Shown: piece after piece, positions 1-10,535 of the stretch
Layout of the letters: each line of letters begins with the position of its first letter
How positions within the stretch are numbered: the stretch's first letter is position 1
Source: Corticium candelabrum
Taxonomy: Eukaryota > Porifera > Homoscleromorpha > Homosclerophorida > Plakinidae
Direction of reading: 5' to 3'
DNA length: 64,000 bases
Assembly: GCF_963422355.1 (NCBI RefSeq)
Contig: NC_085087.1
Coordinates: 4,186,498-4,250,497, forward strand
Notes under the pieces: generated by a model
Databases searched by the model: none
What the model was told of the DNA's origin: nothing
What the model saw: the letters and a program-made list of their open reading frames with translations, nothing else
Translations under genes and position numbers: made by a program

Positions 1-7
1 AGAAGAG

Positions 8-166
<159 letters not shown>

Positions 167-903
167 CAAGAGTAAGTAGCACGTGTAAGTGTGACTAGTA
201 CGCATATTCCGTACGTATTTCCATTTGATGTACAAACATACTAGCACACTGTCTATCCTTAGAATAAAACAATGCGAGAAAAGCCGTCATTTTCGTGAAA
301 TTAGCGTTGTAAGCGGAAGGCAGGCAAACATTTCAATGGTCTGATCTTTCACGAAAGGCTCTACGCTGACTATAACAGCAAACCAACTCTGTCATATGAT
401 AAATTAGATCTAGAAACATCTAAGATGTTGTAAACAGTAAGGCGGTATGACCTACTAGCGATATTTGCGTACCTGACATGTACAGTTGGCAGAGTAGTAG
501 GAATGTGAACGTAGACTGTAATAAGCGCCGAGACATAACTCAGAGCAGCGATAAAACAAGCTCAATTGCTTTGGAGACGTCAGAAACTGCTTTCTACACT
601 CGGAACGCAGATTAGCCGATCACAGATATCAATTCCTACCTAACTAGCCCGGATATATCTTACAAAAAACATTTTCCTGCTTTTTTCACGTGGTGGGTGT
701 ACAGTAGGAAAGAAACTGTTCTGTGTGAGTGTATCAGACGCAGTAACTGTGCTAGATAGTTTGCTTAGCGCACGCAAGCTTATACGGGAGCGTGGATGCG
801 ATCAAAGAAAAACCTTCATCCAAGATAGCAACCGATTTTACCGGTATGTAATCACTTCTGCGGTTGCGTTAGTTACGTCGTCAAAGCAAGGGAGCGTGGT
901 ACG
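167..903. other. Intergenic / upstream region of the Ig receptor gene
   Basis: No open frame with protein-like composition, no TATA box and no recognisable repeat. It presumably holds the promoter and 5' UTR of the gene that starts at 904, but no specific element can be supported. Confidence 0.5.
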
Positions 904-3900
904 ATGTCTGTTCGACTAATATTCTTACTCCCACTTTGCCAACTGTCAGCAGGTAAGGAAGTACTAGTTCTATACGGTTGCTAGGTCATACTAGCTATAT
1001 TTTTCAAAACCTAATCTAGGTGCCAGAGTTGGCTTTGCTATCGCAGTCAGAGAAAATTGAGACATTATTTGGGTTGAAATGCTCGCTCCAACCTTCCGCA
1101 TGTTACACATAACGCAGTCCGCACCTTTTTTAATTAGTTGATTATGTAATTACAGATGCAGTATGTCTGAAATATGAGAAAAACTGACCAGTGACTGTAA
1201 AATTGCATTTATATTTGTGGGTCACATTCTATAGTACTTTCCTTAATTTAATTAATTGATTTTGTGGTACTTTGAATTTTGACTAATCTTTTACTAAGAA
1301 ATAACTACATCTTTTGGGCTGTGCAATAGGCATGGTCATGTTTAGAAAACGTTAACAACGATGGTAGTGAAAGAAATCAGCAGAGTATGTATGTAGTTTG
1401 TTTGATAGTGGGAGTTTTGTACTGCTTTGATGTTCAGTGCTTCTCAAGTACTTACACTTCATTCCTTGTTTAAGCAGCTACACTCTTGGCTGCCAGTTTT
1501 GGAAGTACTGTTTGCTTGTTAATGATTCTGAATGTAGCAAGTAGTTGTTGGAGCAGGGTTGGAAATGGCATGAACAGTTTGTGTTATGAATTCTTCTGTT
1601 TGCACTAAATGCATTTGATACTTAGATCAGATGCTTTATTTCTGTATGTCGGTAACAACAAACATGACATTGAAATGTGTATTTGAAAGATATCTGTGCA
1701 AACTTCTATTCTAGATGCTGTCTTGGTTTTCACACCAGCTCCATCATTTTCATCTACTGGATTTATCAAAAACTCAGCTGCATTCACAACATTTACTTGT
1801 GCATCTCAGGAAACTGATGGCAGCTTTCCTACTACATCAACTATTAAAGTAGAGTTTGTATTGCCTGATGGTAGTGTATTACCTTTGGGAATGAGTGGAA
1901 ATGGAAAATATTTAGTTGCCAACAACTACCTGTCAATCATAAGAACAAATACTGCTACTTTGGTTACTACAAATCCAGTAGCACTAGATACAGGAAACTA
2001 CAAGTGCATAGCATCAACAACACCACCTACAACTAATATCACTGCTATTGCCAGACTGGAAGTAAAAGGTAATTTCTCAATAGTCTTCTTGCTTTATGTG
2101 GAATCTGTACATTTTATTGTTTTAATTTCAATGTGTAATGAATTTGTTTTGTTGAAGGTTGCTTGATAATTTTGTGCTTTTTTTAGCTGCTCCTGTGTTT
2201 ACAGAAACATTTTTGTTTCCTAATGGCACGATATTGGTTGGAGAGAGGTTTACTTTACATTGCAGTGTTGAAGATGATGTATATCCTATTCCAACCATTA
2301 CATGGAGCAAAGATAATACACCAATAGCTACTGTCACAAGCAAAACATTTGTCCATAATGTGACAGCTCAAAAGTTATCTGATGGTGGAGTTTATCAATG
2401 TCAAGTCAACAATTCAGTGGGAAGTATAAACGAGTCAGTTTCTGTAACTGTTGAAGGTTATAACATTATTCTGTGGTGCTGACGTCATTCTGTATGGTTG
2501 TTTAAATTTGTCCTCTAGCTGCGCCTAAAGTTGAATCGTTTTGCAATGCTGGAGGTAAAATTTATGTGTGTACTGGAATGAATCAAATATCTAACTGCTC
2601 AGCATCTGGTCTACCATACCCTGATGTTATGATAAGTGGACCGCACTCATCTGTCTTGTCACCAAACATTTCTAGAATCACGTTGAATCCTGTGATACAA
2701 AATGATTGTGGGATATACAAGTGCAATGCTACTAATAGACACAAAACAGTTAGTGAAATGTGTACAGTTGACATTGGAGGTAGGTTGAGATGAAATAGAT
2801 TGTGTAATAACATAGGTGTGATTATTATTTTTTCTACTCTAGCCCCCACCTGCTGCCAAGCTTTCTGTGATACCAGCTAATGGTCTTGTCCAAGAGAATG
2901 ATGACTTAATTTTGACTTGTTCTACTACTGGTCTTCCATCTCCCAATATTTTTTGGTTTGAGAATGGAATTGAACAAAGAGATTGGATGAACATGAAAAC
3001 TGTCGCATTGAAAGCAGTTGTGAGACACAATGGAACATTTCAGTGTGTAGTCAACAACACGTGTGGGCAAAACCATAACAGTGTGAATGTGAAAGTAAAA
3101 GGTTAATTTGATATTTACTTGCTACTAAAGTGTATACTTAGATGGTGTGTTTGTTTTCAGTTCCATGTTTACTTGAATCAAGGGCAGTGTGTTTGGATAC
3201 TGTCTCTTGCCCTTCATCTGTTGTTAATCCAGCACAACAGCAGACTGTTAGTTTGTATGGTGTTGCACGCTGCTTTCCTCACTCACCCACATTGTTGTTG
3301 CGCAATTCATCAGGAGATCAACTTGCAGCATTAAAAGCTGCAACTATACAACCTCCACGACATGCTTACAATGTGCAGGTAAATGTGCATGTAACAGAAA
3401 ATGGAAATTATACTTTTGAAATTGATGGACAGAACAAAGAAAATGTTGAGCAAATTCAACGTAAACACATGAATGTGATTGTTATGAATTGCTGGTCTAA
3501 ATTTGTAAATATTTTACTAGATCCATTTATTTTGTCTCCAACATCTGTCAGTATGTCTCAGCCAATTTATCTTACAGCTAGTCACAAATCTCGACTACTG
3601 ACATGCATGGCTTGTTCATATCCTTGTGTTCCACGTATACAATGGAGTAGACAACAAATGTTAGAAACAACAGCTAGTGACGGTATGAATTCAAATAACG
3701 CAAACTGTGTTACGTCTGTCCTGACTGTGTCGTCACCTGGTGATTATAAATGTTATCTGTGTGGATACTCAGATGAAAGAATGTTTATTGTAAATGGTGA
3801 GATCACATCTTGCAATTTAATTTTGTAAGGAATTGAGTTAGTTTGGTTATTGTGATGCTGTTGTTTGCAGCCGAACCGATGTTTGTAAATGATGTTGCTG

Positions 3901-5376
3901 CTGATCAGTTGAACCGAAATGTGAATGAATTTGGTAATTTGGAGTTGGACTGTAATCACACTTGTCGACCTAGTCCAAGCATCACGTGGAGACTAAACGG
4001 AGCTATTCTGCCTAACTTTAATGGATCATCGACGATAAGTCTTTCAAATGTTGCCATTCAAGATGGTAGTCATTATGACTGTACTGTTGTCAACGAATTA
4101 GCTGCAAATACGAGAGTATGTAATTACTGTTGTTGGAATGGTCACTTACCTGTGTGTTTGATTACCAAGTAGTTAAAGTTAATATCATGTGTGTGTTCTT
4201 AGCTGCTCCTACTATCACTAGCTCTTCGAGTCCTTCAGTCAATATTGCCTTTAATACGAGTGTGGGTCTATTTTGTAGTGCAAGACAATATCCTGAGAAG
4301 CCACGTGTAGAATGGACAAATTCATCTGGATTAGCTGTTGCAAGTTCTGACGACTTTACTGTTAGTAGTGACGGGCTAATGTACTTCACTCAACAGTTAG
4401 TGTGAATCGTGTTGGACGTTACATCTGTTCGATTCCTAATACACAGGAAAACAAGCAAATAGAAGTGATTGCTCGTGTCTCTATGTTATCTACTACACAA
4501 GATGCTAATCTTTGTAGAGATGGTACAAAGCTACTTGTTTGTGTTGCAAGAGCTTACCCGAATTATCCAAGCATAACATGGATGGCAGGAAATAGCTCAT
4601 CTATTTCACAAAGACATGCTGATGTTAGTAATGATCTTTTGGATGGAAGTTATTCTCGGCAATCATCAATCACAGTAAGAACAACAGGAAATTTTACTTG
4701 TCGTGCGGAAGCTTCAGGTGAACGTCAAGAAAACATCATCTCTGTTGCTGTTGTCCGCGTTACAAGTGCACCAGTAGTTACCACAAGAATCGTGTCCATC
4801 GGATTAAGTAAAATTGCATTCAATTTGATGCGTGTGCTTGTGGCGTTTAGTGCATATTTGTAGATTCCAACGAGCCTAATGTATATCGTACAACAGAAGT
4901 GTTTCAAACTATATGCCAATATTGTCCTACATTCCATCCTCGTGCTAGTGATTCAAGTAGCAGCAATCTCTCAGCTGGTACTGTTACTGGAATTATCATT
5001 GCTGTGTGCTTGTGCTCAATTGTAGCAACTGCTGTACTTACCTACTCGATTACCGCAAGAAAATAAAAGTATGTATAACTTATTGGTGTATCTGTTTCTA
5101 TTTATTCTATTAAATCTTGTTTTGTCTGTCTTTAGGATGGAGAAACCGCCTCCATCTAATGATTATGAAGTCATCATGAGAGCAGCAAGTTTTGTTCCGG
5201 CTGTTGCATCTACACCAATCGTTTCCACCTATGAAGTTCCGGATGAACGTCCAGGGTCTGTTCATGGGTCTGATCACCAGCAAGAGACGCTTACTGCCAA
5301 TCGTCTTTACTCTACAATGGAGAGTGAGAATACGGAACAACTTCACCGCAATCCAGCATATGAATCTATTTTGTGA
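904..5376 (+). CDS. Nine-Ig-domain transmembrane receptor, multi-exon, with lesions
   Basis: Likely exons: 904-952, 1715-2068, 2187-2456, 2519-2779, 2843-3101, 3161-3460, 3521-3796, 3871-about 4115/4139, 4203-4807, 4864-5068, 5136-5376. Exon 1 (MSVRLIFLLPLCQLSAG) is a signal peptide ending at CAG/GTAAGG. Most junctions between Ig exons are phase 1, the classical arrangement for Ig domains; several begin G|CT GCT CCT (AAP). Each unit has the Ig cysteines, a core W (ITWSKD, ITWRLN, IQWSRQ) and a D/G-x-Y-x-C signature (GNYKC, GVYQC, GIYKC, GDYKC, GSHYDC, GRYIC). Exon 4864-5068 carries one membrane helix (TVTGIIIAVCLCSIVATAVL). The last exon is a cytoplasmic tail with YEVI, YEVP, YSTM and NPAYESI, candidate SH2/PTB sites. 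Odd points: one base too many in a C run at 2843-2847, a frame switch between 4379 and 4402, an unclear exon-8 donor, and an in-frame TAA (5064-5066) before the tail exon. Function (adhesion or immune-type recognition) is inferred from architecture only. Confidence 0.8.
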
Positions 5377-6398
5377 CATCATGCAGTTTCTGCATTTGAT
5401 ATTTAGAGTTTCTTGTGAGTGAGTCGCTTTTTGTAATATCGCTTACGTAATTTTTTGTCTTGGATGACGAAAACGTTTTTAAGCAAGCATGTATATGTAT
5501 AAGGTTTTGTAAACTTGTGACAGTGCATGTGCGTTTTTACTTGTCAATGGGTCAGCTGTTCTATGCATTCTTAATATTTTGGCTATATTTTGCATTAGTG
5601 TAGTTAGCAAATATTGTATCTGCATGGATCTTTGAACGTGATATAAAGTATTGCATTGTGTTACTTGCAGTGTTTTATTATCTGTATTCATTTGTTGATA
5701 TTGATTCTAATGTTCAGTTGTATGTTTTCACGACACTTTTCTAGATTACTAGAGCTATTCTATCAGGTACAACATAAAGTTGTATGTAGTTACTATATGT
5801 TGATGTTTATTACTATACCTCGACGCAACATTTCAATTTGCTGATTATAATCAATAATTTAATTTATTGCATAAAAATTTATAGATTTTATTCTGACTTG
5901 ATTGACTGTCACGTGATGCGTATATGGGTAGTTTTAAGCATGAGAATGAGGCCATAAAGATATCGATAAAGAAGGAGGAGTCATGTGGGTTCCGTCAATA
6001 AAATCTTTATCATTACTGTAGTTGGAGACCAGTAAGTCAGGGAAATGTGATGGCCACGAACGCAGCAAACTGAAACCTTCCTTGAGTTGGCTTGGCCACC
6101 TGACAAGTGAGTGGGGATTCCCCCGTAATATGGTATGAAAGCTGTCCAAGCGCCAAAATAAAGTTCGCTAATATGCTTTTCCGCCAATTTCTTAGTTAAC
6201 AAACCGCCAAAATAATTCCCGCGAGCGTTTCATCTTCTAGATACGGTAGTTTGCAAGCAGTGCTTAGCTCTATAGCACAATTTGTAAAAGGATTTGTGAA
6301 GAACTGCGCGGATATGCAGCTAACAACTCACCGTGAACAAAACACCTCTACCGTCCCCGCTTTGGGGGGTTTAACAAAATAGTTCTAGAGTCCCTGGC
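5377..6398. other. 3' UTR and intergenic DNA
   Basis: Follows the TGA at 5374-5376. AT-rich, with possible polyadenylation hexamers (TATAAA near 5643, AATAAA near 5998). From about 6130 to 6220 there are GCGCCAAAATAAA / CCGCCAAAATAA motifs that look like a short dispersed element. No convincing coding sequence. Confidence 0.5.
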
Positions 6399-6491
6399 TA
6401 GTCTCGCGTAACCAGCTTTCCCCCATTTGAAACATTCGTCTCCGCCATCAGGAAGTCGAAAGGAGGGGGGAGTTTAGGGTACGCGAGACCA
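6399..6491. mobile_element. MITE with TAGTCTCGCGTAACCAGC-type termini
   Basis: Left end TAGTCTCGCGTAACCAGC and right end GGGTACGCGAGACCA are imperfect inverted repeats around about 60 bp. The same termini recur at 6636-6752, 46118-46174, 52285-52307 and 57456-57754, so this is a family of short non-autonomous DNA elements. Confidence 0.7.
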
Positions 6492-6635
6492 CGATCCCAC
6501 AAATTAGGTCTACAGTCCCCGCTGCGGTGGGTCCAGAATGCATGAGCAAAATAGGCCTACAGTCTTTGCCGTCCCTCGCCGTCTACATTCCCCACTTCAA
6601 CAAAATAGATCTAAACTGTAAATCTTCGCAGAGTT

Positions 6636-6752
6636 AATCTTGCGTAGCCAGCTCGTTCCCTTTCGACTTCCGGACGGCGGGGGCATTGTAGTCAGCTCCT
6701 CCGTCCCTCGCCGTCGGGAGTCGAAAAGGGAGAGGCTGGCTACGCGATACCA
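6636..6752. mobile_element. MITE, second copy of the same family
   Basis: Left TAATCTTGCGTAGCCAGC and right GGCTGGCTACGCGATACCA pair as inverted termini. Subterminal CCCTTTCGACTTCC near the left end is mirrored by GGGAGTCGAAAAGGG near the right, extending the fold to about 35 bp. The core differs from the copy at 6399. Confidence 0.72.
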
Positions 6753-6991
6753 CGTTTCTGTAGGTTCAACAAAATAGTTCTACAGTCCCCACTCCGTCGG
6801 CTCAGAATGCATGCATGCGTGAACAAAATAGGAGCAAACCTAGGAAAAAATAGAAGCAAATATGAATAAAATAGTACCTTTCGTATAGTCAAAAGACCCT
6901 GTAAACAAAACAGTCCCATACTCCCCCGTGAACAAAAATATATAGTTTCCAGTCCTTGTACAAAGGGGCATTGACTCGTACCTCAAGCTCT

Positions 6992-7573
6992 ATGGCGGTT
7001 GCACTACCCTTAGCTTCTATGGCGGTTGCATCAAATGTAGCTTTTGGCAAATTCAGCGTAAAAGAAGTCGATGACATTCTGAGGGTTGCAAAATACAACG
7101 ACATGGAACTATTCAGTTCTAGAATAGTGATACGAGTCCATGACGCATGGCAGAGTGACGAGACTTACGACTTTGTATGTTCCACTGGGTACTCCGATCT
7201 TGCGTGCAAAGTAACCAAGAACTTGCAAGGCCCTGGAATTGAGGTGTCGGCAGGCGTTGGAAGTTTTCGCATTCGAACTGGTCCTGGAGTTAAGAACCCC
7301 CTGGAACAGATCGATGCTCACTTCTTCAGCGCTGATGCATCCATCAGTTCCTCCTCGCACCATGTCGAGGCTAAGATTGGACTCACCCTGGCTGAATGCC
7401 ATGTATCCGCTTTAGATTTTCGTGTCGGAGTTGGATTATCATGTGGAGCAGGTATCAAAGACGATTCGCTTAACCTAAAAGTGGCGGGAACCGGTATCCA
7501 GCTGGGTCGCAAGATCGGTTTCTCTCTGTTCGGTACCTCATTTAGCGTGGATCTTGGCAAGCTTTTCAAGTAA
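6992..7573 (+). CDS. Unrecognised single-exon protein, 193 aa
   Basis: Uninterrupted frame from ATG at 6992 to TAA at 7571-7573. I do not recognise a named family. The C-terminal half is rich in G, V, S and A with regular alternation (FRVGVGLSCGAGIKDD, VAGTGIQLGRKIGFS) and ends FSVDLGKLFK, suggesting a repetitive beta-sheet protein. There is no signal peptide by eye and no membrane segment. The segment CTATGGCGGTTGCA occurs twice (6991 and 7018), giving MAVALPLAS then MAVAS, so either ATG could start translation. The frame is open to 6956 without another ATG. No introns are visible, unlike the other genes here. Composition and length favour a real gene over chance. Confidence 0.6.
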   Translation: MAVALPLASMAVASNVAFGKFSVKEVDDILRVAKYNDMELFSSRIVIRVHDAWQSDETYDFVCSTGYSDLACKVTKNLQGPGIEVSAGVGSFRIRTGPGVKNPLEQIDAHFFSADASISSSSHHVEAKIGLTLAECHVSALDFRVGVGLSCGAGIKDDSLNLKVAGTGIQLGRKIGFSLFGTSFSVDLGKLFK

Positions 7574-7966
7574 CTGGTCTGCACGAGAATTGGACTATCA
7601 ACCTCTAAACACTGTGTACTATACACTTGAACCGCCTTTTGCATGTAGTTTGCTTGTCTACTTGTGTACAGTGCATAGAATATATTGTATGTATATACAC
7701 AACTGTATATATTTTCTTATTGTTAATCAATAGGTTTTTGCTTCCATTGTCATCTAGATTACTGTGATACTGTACTTGATTATTTGATTGAAATAATATG
7801 TCCTCACTTGTCGGCACTCCCTATCACAGTATAGCCAGTAAAACCTTTTCGAAACCAAATAAGCCGTATAGATAATGTCCCGAAACCAAGTAGTTTCCAA
7901 AATTAAATAGTCCCCGCACAACCACCCATATTTCCATAATGCGTCAACTTTCTGGAACTCCTACGG
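7574..7966. other. 3' flank of the 6992 gene
   Basis: AT-rich sequence without a credible ORF. Short A/T-rich tracts near 7690-7740 may include the polyadenylation region, but no site is certain. Confidence 0.45.
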
Positions 7967-8709
<743 letters not shown>

Positions 8710-9574
8710 GTCCTCGGTTCTGCGAACACACAGTCGCGTCCGCGGTGACGTCAAACATGCATCCAGTTGTGTGCAATAAATTTCAAGCTTTGGTCTGAAA
8801 ATTGTTTTGAAGGGGCTGACTCAGCAAGCATGCTGCATACAATTTAGTGAAATTTGTATCCTTTGTGCCAAGATCAGCACTTGGCAAAAATAATTTACCT
8901 TCTGAGATAAATAGCATAGTGACGGCGGCTTCTCAAAAATTGCCTAGACTAGAGGAAAGACCTGTCAACCAGTGCAAGTAATATGTGTAGGCCGCTATAG
9001 TGTGGATGTTGGGAAACACGTCTCTGCATGCCGCAGTCTGTTGGGGCACCTTTGAGAAAAGTCGGCTTTCCTTTAGTACGTATGTACTGCATGCCCACTT
9101 AATTAATTCCTCTTCCATTCCGATATGGCAAACAAGAGTGTCACTAGTATTGTGCTACGACTCGGAAGATCTTAGCCTATATGGGCTGGTTTACAGCAGG
9201 CCCGTAGGGTAGGGGGCGGACGAAACGACCGCTCAGCTGGTCCGCTTTCGATCACAATGCTTTCTAGCAGTCCCATCAGACTGGATTAGCTGTAGATGAT
9301 TGTACTTACCTTAAATATCGAACTACGTCCAGAGCAAAGGGACAGAGTTCCTATTGTTCAGTGCATACGTTGGAAACGTGCTGAGAATATTTTTTAAAAT
9401 ATCCCAGGAAGATCCGCCTTTACTCGTGCGCGAAATTCGAATTATATGGAACGGCGCATGGGATATCCACCAAGTCTAAACTGCCCATTCCTGACAAGAA
9501 ATTGCGCGTGACTTCAAGTTTCTGCTGCTCAGATGTAAATTTCCTAACAGGTGAGCTAGTACCATATAAAGGAC
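8710..9574. other. Intergenic region, no gene seen
   Basis: Only short unconvincing frames on both strands and no recognised repeat. Confidence 0.45.
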
Positions 9575-9745
9575 TCAATCGCTCCATTGCACCTTTGGGA
9601 TTACATCCGGCTCCTGAGTCCATTCTGAGGTAGGGATGGCGTATGGATCGATCAGAAGTCCAGTAGCGGTCAATTTAGTCCTATACCTTTGTTGTGCCTC
9701 TGGGGACAAGCCCTCAAAGTATTGCGATACGCGACTACGCGCCAT
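9575..9745 (-). pseudogene. Exon-like coding fragment, MARSRVSQYFEGLSPEAQ...
   Basis: From ATG at 9745 the minus strand reads MARSRVSQYFEGLSPEAQ and continues with RYRTKL, GLLIDPYAIPTSEW and VQWSD before TGA at 9575-9577. The spacing (L-x3-x2-RY-x2-KL, DPY, W, W-S-D) resembles the N-terminal segment of large invertebrate proteins that carry SWIM fingers or YqaJ-type nucleases; this is recall, not a search. Downstream, another frame gives SEQQKLEVTRNFLSGMGSL, so the region looks like a broken copy. Alternatively a small first exon could use the donor AAAG/GTGC at 9592. Confidence 0.3.
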
Positions 9746-9792
9746 CTGAGAGAAAATACACACGCAAGCTCCCGGACGCAGAACTGTTGCCT

Positions 9793-9831
9793 CCAAGATG
9801 GCGGCATAGCAACGGTTACTATGGTTATGCC
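9793..9831 (-). promoter_or_regulatory. Possible YY1-type and RFX X-box-type promoter motifs
   Basis: CCAAGATGGCGG at 9793-9804 matches the metazoan YY1 core (AAGATGGCGGC). The adjoining AGCAACGGTTACTATGG resembles the imperfect palindrome of an RFX X-box. They lie 50-85 bp upstream of the ATG at 9745 on the minus strand, a typical position for a TATA-less promoter. Confidence 0.3.
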
Positions 9832-9931
9832 ACCACTCGCACACTCTCTGTATGTATGTAAAGCTATCATACATTGTATAGTGGGTATCAGGTGACATCA
9901 TTTCATGTTTGACTCTATTTCTTACGATCAT

Positions 9932-10535
9932 GGAGTTACCCTCTCATGCAATGCCAGAACGTGCATGGCTAGTGCTGTGTTTAGATTGGTAGAAGTCATT
10001 ATTGCTACTACAGTTTTTTTGCAAGAAGCGGTGATACAAAGCACTTTGATCTGCCGGTCTGACAGATCATCAGCTCAGCTGAATGAAATTTGGCAAATCC
10101 CAAGTGTATAAGTGCTGTGTGCTACAGAGTCATCTCTTACTATGGAAAGGGAATGTTAGAGATATCAGGCAACATTTACCAGTTATTAAGAAGAAAATTG
10201 CAACTGCCTTTTTGCTCGATTCAATAACCTAATCTGTACGAAAGCCTTTAGGTATTCAATTGTGAAACATTTATCTCAAACAGATGCTATTTGATTGCTG
10301 CATGGCTAGGACAACTGTAAATTTAAAAAAATAGACAGCAAATGGCTTGAGCCAGTCAAACCCAGTTTGGTTTCATAGATTTCTGGTGTGTTTTCAGTTT
10401 CTGAACTAGCTGTCTATTAACTTTGTGTAACACAGGTATACATACATTTCGTCTTGTACCAATTTCAATCAACGTTTTGTGCAAAATCAATCCATCCAAT
10501 TTTATGAAGCTACTATAAACAATGCCAAACTCTGC
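9932..10535. other. Intergenic / 3' flank of the HECT gene
   Basis: No coding signal on either strand. AT-rich and without repeats recognised elsewhere in the window. Confidence 0.45.

Larger units (their letters stand above)
6330..6960 (+). repeat. Diverged copy of a dispersed repeat (CAGTCCCC... ACAAAATAG motifs)
   Basis: Repeated blocks of the form AACAAAATAGTTCTACAGTC and CTCAGAATGCATGC occur near 6370, 6546, 6599, 6768 and 6821. They match the tail of the duplicated intergenic unit at 26424-26540, 38320-38440, 39760-39870 and 44805-44868. Two MITEs are embedded in it. Confidence 0.6.
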
